64,000 nucleotides of DNA from Aurantiochytrium sp. KH105. Lineage: Eukaryota; Sar; Bigyra; Thraustochytrida; Thraustochytriidae. This document shows positions 57,291-64,000 of this stretch, piece by piece; the stretch's first letter is position 1, and each line of letters begins with the position of its first letter. Under the pieces are notes generated by a model. It was not told where the DNA came from, did no database searches, and saw only the letters and a program-made list of their open reading frames with translations. The DNA lies in assembly GCA_003116975.1 (NCBI GenBank), contig BGKB01000138.1, forward strand, positions 1 through 64,000, given 5' to 3'. The position numbers and the translations under genes are program-made.

Positions 57291-59173
57291 TCAAGAGCCC
57301 AGCAACCGATCGGAGTGGATCCGTCGCCCAACCGAGCATCTCCGGCGCATCCGCCTCGGCACAGAGTACCCAGCAAGCGCTTAGCCCCGCAAGCTTGGCG
57401 CCAAGTGCCTTCGAAGACGACAACGCCAGCGATGCTGGCCACCATCCTTCGACAAAGAGCATAAAAGTCAGCAAGTCGAAGCGGTGGAAGGATAAATTTC
57501 TGGGTCGCTCCCGGCGCGCCTCGAAGAAAACAGAAGGTCCTTCGCCGCAAGTGCCACCATTGAGCGTCAAGCCGCCTGCCCCAATGCCGCGAACAGATCG
57601 GGCCACTACGCCAGGAGCAGTGGGCTCGGAGCCAAGCCCAGCTGCGTCAAGCAGTGACCGCGGCCTACCCGAGCCCCCGCTTCTCACGTCACAATCCTCG
57701 ACTGCGGGCCTACGGGCAATTCTTCAGCATCAGCAACAGCAACCACCGACGCCGCACTCCGCCTCTTTCCGTTCGGAACATCAAGGTGCGTCCGGTGACA
57801 TGCACAGCTCGAGTATGACTTCGCACAAATCGGCTGCGCATTTGAAAAAGTATATGCGGGGGGAGCACGGCATGATCGAGCTGCTGGATCTCGCATCGTA
57901 TGCGCTCGAGGCCGAGCTAGCCATTGCCATTCGAGCGCTTCCTCGAGGAAGGACGGGCCGTCGACTTTTTCTGGACGGCATGGTCGGACCCTGCGAGCGT
58001 CTTGCTCGCATCGGCATGAAGGACGCGCTCGAGTACACCCACAAAACGTACGCTGCATCGGAGGCCATTTTCGCTGCCGTGGACGTACTGGAAAAAATTG
58101 AGGACCTTCGACCTAGATTTTACGACATTCTTGCCCCCGGGGCCATTTCTTACCTTGCCGAGGACGCACGCGAACCCGGGTCGCCACGCAAGCGCAGCGA
58201 GAGTGCCGATCGCTCTCCTACAAACCGAGATACGGCAACGAGCCGTCGCAGCGAGAATGCACTTCCGCAAGAGGCATGGAGCCAATTTAACCTGCTCGGC
58301 AAGTCATGGCGCTCTGACGCTGTGCAAAGCCTTCCACGCGCGTACAACGCTCTTTTGCAGCCCATCGACAAAATACCAGACTCAGCCTCGGTTCATCCTG
58401 CCAGTACCCGCGTTTTGTCTTTTGCACGGCGTCTCTGTGAATATCGACGCGTGGTACAGTCGCTTCTTACCCCTGACGGGGATGAGACGAACCCGGAGAT
58501 CCAGGAACGCGAGTTTTGTGTCAACATTGAGCAGCTCTTTGATAACTTTGCCAAGGTTCTCTTTAAAGCCAGCAGCGGCCGCAGTGAGGCCGGATCGGCA
58601 TCTGTATCCGCGCTTTTTCTGGTCAACAACATGCACTTTGTCGTGTCGGGCGCCTCGAGAGAAAAAGGATATTTGGGCGATCTCATGGAGTCCTCGGAGG
58701 TGCTGCAAGCGCAACGCCAGGACCTTGAAAAATCCAAGGACATCTATCTGGCTGCTGTGACGGCCCCCCTCAAGGGGGTCCTCTCGTCTCCGGATCCGCT
58801 TGCGGAAATCACGCCTGACGCTACGAATCCTCCTTCTGAGCAAAAGAAGCTCATTGTAGAATTTTGTTCTGCCTGGCAGCTGTGGCTCGATACCATTCAG
58901 CAGTCGCAGTGTGCGTTGGAAGTGCCCAACTTTGAGCTTCGTACGGAGCTTCGATTTCGTGTGCGATCTGCTCTGCTCGAGACGTACAAGAAAGGCTATC
59001 AACGTCTCGAGTCGAGCGCATATGTGCAGCGCAAGGGACTGTCCAACTTTCTTGCGTACTCGCCCGACATTTTCTCAACAATGTTGTCGCAATTCTTTGA
59101 GGTTTCTGAAGCGGCCTCAGACCCTCGAGCGATGGGATCCTTTGCCCTACGTTCTGGCAAGAGCCTCGTCTAA
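56282..59173 (+). CDS. EXO70: Exocyst complex subunit Exo70
   Basis: This is a 963-residue protein. The N-terminal coiled coil (about 20-110: LSDFEERVNKLESAVQPIH, then LTAAQRNINATLTSFEKV) matches the Exo70 CorEx region. The C-terminal helical Exo70 domain runs from about residue 510 to the end (LDLASYALEAELAIAIRALP ... GPCERLARIGMKDALEY ... VPNFELRTELRFRVRSALLETY ... FLAYSPDIFSTMLSQFFEV). A long disordered insert (about 260-510) includes poly-Gln (about 321-336, CAG-encoded) and Ser/Pro-rich runs. That makes it about 300 residues longer than fungal or animal Exo70 (about 620-680). Exo70 binds PI(4,5)P2 and tethers secretory vesicles to the plasma membrane. It is convergent with CCZ1. Confidence 0.88.
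57247..57290 (+). repeat. (CAG)n coding poly-Gln tract in Exo70
   Basis: A near-perfect CAG run encodes about 14 Gln in the disordered insert of Exo70. Confidence 0.9.
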
Positions 59174-59218
59174 GTCTCTAGCTCAGTCCAACTAAAGAGT
59201 CGGGGGCAGCTTTCTTTC

Positions 59219-59250
59219 ATCCATCCATCCATTTATTCATCCACCAATCA
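59219..59250. repeat. CATC repeat in convergent 3' region
   Basis: Degenerate (CCAT)n follows the Exo70 stop; the 209-bp gap between Exo70 and CCZ1 otherwise holds a poly-A run (59304-59315). Confidence 0.8.
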
Positions 59251-59382
59251 AGCTAGGCCTATGTAAAGTACTATTCACTCGATTACTCACTCATTTGTGA
59301 CAGAAAAAAAAAAAATGAAAGAGAAGAGAAGAGAACCGCCCTCTCATTTACCTTTGCCGCGTGCTTTCGCTCGCTGCCGCTG

Positions 59383-61635
59383 TTACAGCAGGATCGAGTG
59401 CAGCGCGCCCTCACGAAGCGCTCGTGCGCGTTGATTTACATACTCAAAGGAGTGCTTGGGGTCAACCATAAGATACACTTGACGCGTCCCCGACTTGATG
59501 GATGCAAGCCAACAGCTGCTCTGCTGTTGGTAGCTATTCGGCCGCACGAATTGAATAATGAGCATGCGCTCGGTTGCTTCCGTGGAAAACTCGCGGCGGG
59601 CATTGTTGATAGCCGTAAGTAAATTGGACGTGAATAAAAGACCAAGATCGTGATTCGATGGAAAGGCTCCAGCACCAGGACCTTGGACTTTGGCCAGCCA
59701 AGCGTCAGCGATGCTGACGACGCTGCTGCCCTCATTAATATACAAGTATTGCTCCTCGGGCTCACCGGTCGTCGACGTGGCTGACATGGTCGAAAGGAAT
59801 GTGCGACCACGTCCCTGTCCCCGAGCTGCTTGTGAGAACGAGAGTTGGTCTTGGTGCGAACCTATTGCCGACGGCGATGACGCCGCAGATCCCCGAGACC
59901 AGCCCAGAAGTGTTGACGCCGATGGACCTCCCGCTGACCCGGATCGCTCTTCGTTCTCGTTTCCTTTGATGCTTACAACCCCTAAGCCATCAAGAAACTG
60001 AGTGTTATTTGCCGAGGACCCTGACCAGGGCGAAGGCGAGTTGGGGGACGACGCGGCGAGCGAAGGAGACATTGGCTCGCTGTTGCGCTTACTTGAGAGA
60101 CCACTTGGTGGCGAACCTTGACCACCCCAAGCTTGGGGTTCGGCTTCTATATCTCGTACCAGTACACAGACGAGTGTGGACAATTCAGAATGCAGAAACC
60201 CCTCCAGTTTACCAGCAAGCTCGAGCAGCTGGGGCGTGCTCCATTCCGTTGCATTCTTTGGGTCGGTGTTGGGAAGCAAGACCAGCGCAATCGTTCGGTC
60301 CATGCCATAGACAGCCACGCGCTGAAAGACTCCTTCACTGGAATTGAAGAGCGCAGGGAAGTAGAGCTCGGTCGTGTCCTCTGGACGCGAGTGCTCGTTT
60401 GACTCGCTGGCGCTTCCCATGCGCAAAAAGCCAGGGGACAAGGGGTATGCGTGGCGATCTGCGAGACTGGCGGCGATAGCACCTTCGTCGCCATTCGCAG
60501 AAGCGAGACGGCCGTCTTGAATACGTGAGCGCCCGTTGCTGCCATCAGATGCAGAGTGCGGAGATTCGGCGCGCTCGCAAAGAATTATGTCGAGAAGCGC
60601 ATGCATGCTCCGCAGCATGTCCATGGGAAGCGAGCTCCACACAATCTCACCGGCATGCAAGAGCGCGCACGACTGCACAGAGGAAGGGAATGTGCCCTGT
60701 AGACGGTCCATGAGTAGCTGCACTGACACCATGACGTCTTTTTCGACGGTTGCAAAGGGTAGGGCACAGTCTTCATAGAGAAGATGTAGACGCGTAAAGT
60801 CAACTTGAGAAAGAAAGGCAGGCAAAAACGATGCAAGCATCTCGCGAGCCTTGTCTGCCGTCGATTGCGCCAGCATGGATGCAAGACTGTCTTCGTTGTC
60901 CTCGCGTTCCCGCAAGAGCTTTTCCTGCTCAATGTCCGGATTCAGATCGCCTTCATCGACGAGTTCTTGCAGCTGACGTGTCTTGCGCAAGATCTTGCGC
61001 AGCGTCTTGAGACGCATAGGGATGTCTTCTTGTACGTGTTCAGGCCAGAGAAGACCTTGAATTGTTCCGTGATACAGCAAAAAGAGTTTGTACATGCGGT
61101 CGAGCAGGGCTCGCAAAACGTGAACGCTTGGGTCTGCTGTCTCGACGATGCGTGAGTCGCTGACGTTCGAGCCTCCATGGGAGGGATGGGATTTGGACGC
61201 GCGACGACGCATCGAAGCATTGGAAACGTTGCGCCGAAAGGGAAGCTTGCCGATGGGTGAGCGTTTGCTGCTACTCGCCACCGCAGGGGACCTGTACAGA
61301 TAGGTCGCAAACGAAGAGCTTGTGAGGCCCACGAGCTCGTCCTCTTTCATGTCGCCGAGTCGTGTCCTGCAACACACCACAATCCATGTGTCTGGCTCAC
61401 ATTCCAGCATGGCATACGCGTGGTTATCAAGAAAGACAGCCTCGCACGGATCGTCGGCATCAAAGCTTCTGCACAGGTCAATGAAGGCTTCGCACATGCT
61501 CAGCCGCTCGAGCTGTTCCTCGAGGGCATCGCCGCACGTCGACGAGTAAAAGAGAAGCTTTTCTGTGCGCTCTGACACGGTCGCGGCTTCGTCCGTGGAC
61601 CCGATCTTGCGGTTGAACACAAAGAGAGCCTCCAT
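59383..61635 (-). CDS. CCZ1: Vacuolar fusion protein CCZ1-like
   Basis: This is a 750-residue protein. The N-terminal longin-like domain begins LFVFNRKIGSTDEAATVSER and contains KLLFYSS and EPDTWIVVCC, the CCZ1 pattern. After an Arg/Ser-rich loop, the second segment (LRALLDRMYKLFLLYHGTIQ) continues the family domain, and LLHAGEIVWSSLPMDMLRSM marks the middle longin. The C-terminal part (YLYINEGSSVV, FTSNLLTAINNARREFST, VYLMVDPKHSFEYVNQ) fits the third longin. CCZ1 with MON1 forms the Rab7 guanine-nucleotide exchange factor on late endosomes. Ser/Gly-rich insertions lengthen it relative to animal CCZ1 (about 480 residues). Confidence 0.82.
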   Translation of the reverse strand: MEALFVFNRKIGSTDEAATVSERTEKLLFYSSTCGDALEEQLERLSMCEAFIDLCRSFDADDPCEAVFLDNHAYAMLECEPDTWIVVCCRTRLGDMKEDELVGLTSSSFATYLYRSPAVASSSKRSPIGKLPFRRNVSNASMRRRASKSHPSHGGSNVSDSRIVETADPSVHVLRALLDRMYKLFLLYHGTIQGLLWPEHVQEDIPMRLKTLRKILRKTRQLQELVDEGDLNPDIEQEKLLREREDNEDSLASMLAQSTADKAREMLASFLPAFLSQVDFTRLHLLYEDCALPFATVEKDVMVSVQLLMDRLQGTFPSSVQSCALLHAGEIVWSSLPMDMLRSMHALLDIILCERAESPHSASDGSNGRSRIQDGRLASANGDEGAIAASLADRHAYPLSPGFLRMGSASESNEHSRPEDTTELYFPALFNSSEGVFQRVAVYGMDRTIALVLLPNTDPKNATEWSTPQLLELAGKLEGFLHSELSTLVCVLVRDIEAEPQAWGGQGSPPSGLSSKRNSEPMSPSLAASSPNSPSPWSGSSANNTQFLDGLGVVSIKGNENEERSGSAGGPSASTLLGWSRGSAASSPSAIGSHQDQLSFSQAARGQGRGRTFLSTMSATSTTGEPEEQYLYINEGSSVVSIADAWLAKVQGPGAGAFPSNHDLGLLFTSNLLTAINNARREFSTEATERMLIIQFVRPNSYQQQSSCWLASIKSGTRQVYLMVDPKHSFEYVNQRARALREGALHSILL

Positions 61636-61738
61636 GGCAGTTGCTGTATGCTGCGCTGTGATGAAGCCGCCGCTTGCTTGGCGCAGTTACGCCGCGAGTC
61701 GCCTCGAGGTCTGCTACGAGCGCTCTCGCAGCAGCAAG

Positions 61739-61769
<31 letters not shown>

Positions 61770-62032
61770 TACTGCGGCAGTCGCTACTGCCGAGAGTCAA
61801 AGTCGTTTTGCCAGCCGCTGTAGTATACTTCTACTACTGCTTTGAAGATACCACTACTGGTTGGCACACACAAGCAATCTATACACGATGAGGGTTTTAT
61901 TGATGAACGCTAGGTTGTGTTGCAATGTGCGAACTCCATGATGCAAATCTATACACGATGAGGTTATATATTGACGAACGCTAGGTTGTGTTGCAATGTG
62001 CGAACTCCATGATGCAAAACTACTAACAAAGC
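61636..62032. other. Intergenic between CCZ1 and ferric-reductase-like genes
   Basis: No gene is seen. It contains (GCC)n at 61740-61772 near the CCZ1 start and a 70-bp tandem duplication (61875-62016). Confidence 0.6.
61875..62016. repeat. 70-bp tandem duplication, two copies
   Basis: Copies start at 61875 and 61945, both with AATCTATACACGATGAGG. They are nearly identical over GAACGCTAGGTTGTGTTGC and the following CAATGTGCGAACTCCATGAT, differing by a few bases near GGTTTTATTGATG / GGTTATATATTGACG. The array ends about 15 bp before the oxidoreductase stop codon, so it is probably in its 3' UTR. Confidence 0.95.
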
Positions 62033-63733
62033 CTAAAGACCAAAACCTTCGCGGTGAAAATGCACAGAAACGCCTCGAGAGCGTGAGACCGCAGAGATGG
62101 CCTGCATGAAAGCCCTGTCCATGGACACCGGACCGCAGCACAGCGCAGCGACGAGCGAACCGGGAGCCAGACTCGCCATGAGGTCCGCGGCACTTTCACT
62201 AAAGTTTGGTCGACCTCTGGACACCTCAAGGTCTTGCGATTGGTCGACGAGAGATTGTGCGCCATCCTGAGCGACCTCTACGACCCGCTCCATTGTCACA
62301 GGTTGCAATGGCTGCACAGCAGATGCATCCGTAAGGTGTACGCGCGTTTGGGCGTACTCACCAGCAGCCGAGATTTCGTTCAGGACTGGTTGAAACTCTT
62401 CCGCGAGACTTGCGTCGCTTGTCGTAAAGACAAAGAGACCAGGCACGCTCGACAATGTACCGTCCTCGACCAATTCTTCAAAGACTGGAAGCAGGGGAGT
62501 GATCCCGATACCTCCTGCGGCAAAAATATAGGCATCGTAGTCGCCAAGGGAGAGCGGAAGTTCGAGTGCGCCATAAGGGCCGTCTACAAAACAGTGCTGG
62601 CTCACCAAGGCTTCGCCAAGAGACAGTGCCGCCCGCGTCCAGTTTCCCGCATTCGCGGGGGCGCGAGAGTATACTGTCAGTGCTGCAGGAGGATCTGCAT
62701 CCGGATTCGTAGCATGTCTTCGTTGCAAAGCCTTGGATTTGCAGACGCTAAAAGGGTGCATCTGCCATCGCGAGAGCGCAGGCACGTTAATAGACACCCA
62801 CGAGGTGGCAGGAAACTTGGAGAGGCCAAGCACCAAGATCCCGTCGCGCGGCACAGGTTCCATGTCGATGCAAAGAGTGTCGTTTCCGATCGCGCGGACG
62901 CCTGCAATGCGCCATGGGAGGCGTCGCGCGTGTCTTGCGCGCCACAATTTATCGCCAAAAAGTAGAACAAAGGGTACGCACGCAAAAAGGAGAAACTGGT
63001 CCGCTTCGTGGTGAAAGCAAAGGCCCGCAACAAAGAGCGGGACGCAGAGGATATGCGCACGATAAAAGAGTCGAAAACACCCTCGGCGAACGGGCTCGAG
63101 ACTAAACGCCCAGAGCACAAGAAGCGGGATGAGGGCCAAAGTTCCGGCAAGATTCTTGGACTTGTAAAACTTTTCATTCCATACGTCCATCGAGATCCAC
63201 ACATTGTAATATCCAAGACCATGCAAGACGGACCCAATGACGACCAAATGACCCGACCATCTGTGCCACTTGGCAAGACGCTCGATTGAAAGACCAAAGA
63301 GTGCGTATAGCGGCTTGCGACAGACGAGCAAAAAGTTAATGGCCGTAAGCATGTGCAGGGCAGTGCCCAGGTGCCGCCCGGCCTTGGCGAGCCGGTACGA
63401 GAGCCTGTCGCAGAACGGCTTGCGCGAGTTCGCCTCGCAGTACGACTGCGAAAGCCAAGGCAGCGAATCCTTGGCGATGAGCGAAATCAAGGCGCCGATT
63501 GCGAGTGCGGCGACGAAGATCTGCCCAAATGTCAGCTCGCGCGCTTCCCACGGCAGCCACGAGACCCCCACGAGCGGCCGCACGCCCATGCGCACACGCC
63601 AAGGCGAGCCTCTGCGACGCCGAGCGGGGGTTTTCGGCACGGCAGACGCCGTCGGGGCGCCCAGCGTCCTCAGCTCCACGCCAGCCCCGCCGCCCCCTTC
63701 GGCGTGGTCGTCTTCATCGCTCGCGCGAAGCAT
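62033..63733 (-). CDS. Ferric reductase / NADPH oxidase-like transmembrane oxidoreductase
   Basis: This is a 566-residue protein. After an Arg/Ala-rich cytosolic N-terminus there is a six-helix haem core (about 65-265) with paired histidines in HLGTALHML, WHRWSGHLVVIGSVLHG and YRAHILCVPLFVAGLCFHH. An FAD-binding domain contains the HPFS motif (QMHPFSVC), and an NAD(P)H domain has AAGGIGITPLLPVF and CCGPVSM near the C-terminus. The family moves electrons from NADPH across a membrane to Fe(III), Cu(II) or oxygen. FRE-type metal reductase and NOX-type superoxide producer cannot be separated by eye. There are no EF-hands, so it is not a calcium-regulated NOX5/DUOX form. Confidence 0.88.
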   Translation of the reverse strand: MLRASDEDDHAEGGGGAGVELRTLGAPTASAVPKTPARRRRGSPWRVRMGVRPLVGVSWLPWEARELTFGQIFVAALAIGALISLIAKDSLPWLSQSYCEANSRKPFCDRLSYRLAKAGRHLGTALHMLTAINFLLVCRKPLYALFGLSIERLAKWHRWSGHLVVIGSVLHGLGYYNVWISMDVWNEKFYKSKNLAGTLALIPLLVLWAFSLEPVRRGCFRLFYRAHILCVPLFVAGLCFHHEADQFLLFACVPFVLLFGDKLWRARHARRLPWRIAGVRAIGNDTLCIDMEPVPRDGILVLGLSKFPATSWVSINVPALSRWQMHPFSVCKSKALQRRHATNPDADPPAALTVYSRAPANAGNWTRAALSLGEALVSQHCFVDGPYGALELPLSLGDYDAYIFAAGGIGITPLLPVFEELVEDGTLSSVPGLFVFTTSDASLAEEFQPVLNEISAAGEYAQTRVHLTDASAVQPLQPVTMERVVEVAQDGAQSLVDQSQDLEVSRGRPNFSESAADLMASLAPGSLVAALCCGPVSMDRAFMQAISAVSRSRGVSVHFHREGFGL

Positions 63734-64000
63734 CTTCTCGCCCGCGCCGCCGCGAATTGGGTTTCCACTTTGCTTGCTCTCGCGCGAGGTAGCCGGTAAT
63801 CAACTCGCCGGTCGTCATTGCTCATCGTCATTTTCTTCTTCTTCGACCGCCCGCGGACGTAGGGCATGCCGAGCTTTGCAGAATTCCGGCCATCACGCCG
63901 ACCTGCGCCAAGGCAAGAAACGGAAAGGAAAGGAAAGGAAAGGACCTGAAAACAGCCACAAGAAGGCCGAGAAGGGCTGGAAGCGAAGATGATCATCATC
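63734..64000. other. 5' flank of the oxidoreductase gene, window end
   Basis: No gene is seen. It has a GGAAA repeat (63912-63943) and a TTCTTCTTCTTC run near 63830. Confidence 0.5.

Overview
The window reads as nuclear DNA of an intron-poor, GC-rich unicellular eukaryote. About 20 protein genes are visible. Most are single uninterrupted exons with long GC-rich 5' flanks full of short tandem repeats. There is no prokaryotic signal such as operons or Shine-Dalgarno sites. The gene set (exocyst Exo70, CCZ1, giant USP deubiquitinase, two-cassette adenylyl/guanylyl cyclase, peroxisomal SKL proteins, RIIa docking protein, Thr/Pro-rich cell-surface hydrolase, TIR-NACHT-WD40 protein) would fit a stramenopile protist such as a thraustochytrid. 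That assignment is an inference from gene content and style, not a measured one.

Layout. 1-2.9 kb: a minus-strand TIR-NACHT-WD40 gene running off the left edge. 4.4-8.7 kb: an accessory-looking patch with a GH27 glycosidase interrupted by one in-frame TAA, a DEDDh exonuclease-like gene with an in-frame TAG (or a 78-nt intron), and a coding stretch that changes frame. 8.9-13.2 kb: a predicted mitochondrial protein of unknown function and a LisH protein. 15.2-16.8 kb: a cytochrome b5-FMN 2-hydroxyacid dehydrogenase ending in the peroxisomal signal SKL. 17.0-27.7 kb (minus): a 3559-residue USP-type deubiquitinase. 29.5-30.9 kb: a PARP-zinc-finger/PADR1/Pol-beta-lyase-like fusion with no PARP catalytic domain. 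31.4-39.1 kb: a DHYC palmitoyltransferase, stand-alone EPSP synthase, multi-BRCT protein and peroxisomal enoyl-CoA isomerase. 39.7-44.2 kb: a ribosomal-L1-domain nucleolar protein and an EF-hand mitochondrial carrier. 44.6-46.7 kb (minus): a PH-like coiled-coil protein. 47.4-51.7 kb: a small RIIa protein tail-to-tail with a 12-TM class III cyclase. 52.5-55.7 kb: PDCD2/TSR4 (minus) and a PARL-type rhomboid (plus), separated by a 21-bp minisatellite. 56.3-63.7 kb: Exo70 (plus), CCZ1 (minus) and a ferric-reductase/NOX-like oxidoreductase (minus).

The most interesting points are four. (1) The cyclase's two catalytic halves appear to have swapped the usual roles: C2 keeps the metal aspartates and C1 keeps the transition-state Asn/Arg. 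(2) The PARP-zinc-finger/PADR1 protein is fused to a Pol-X lyase-like domain that keeps the lysine equivalent to the Schiff-base nucleophile. (3) A CYB2-like enzyme is apparently targeted to peroxisomes. (4) There is a cluster of disrupted accessory genes beside the NLR-like gene. All domain and residue calls were made by eye from translation; no database search was possible.
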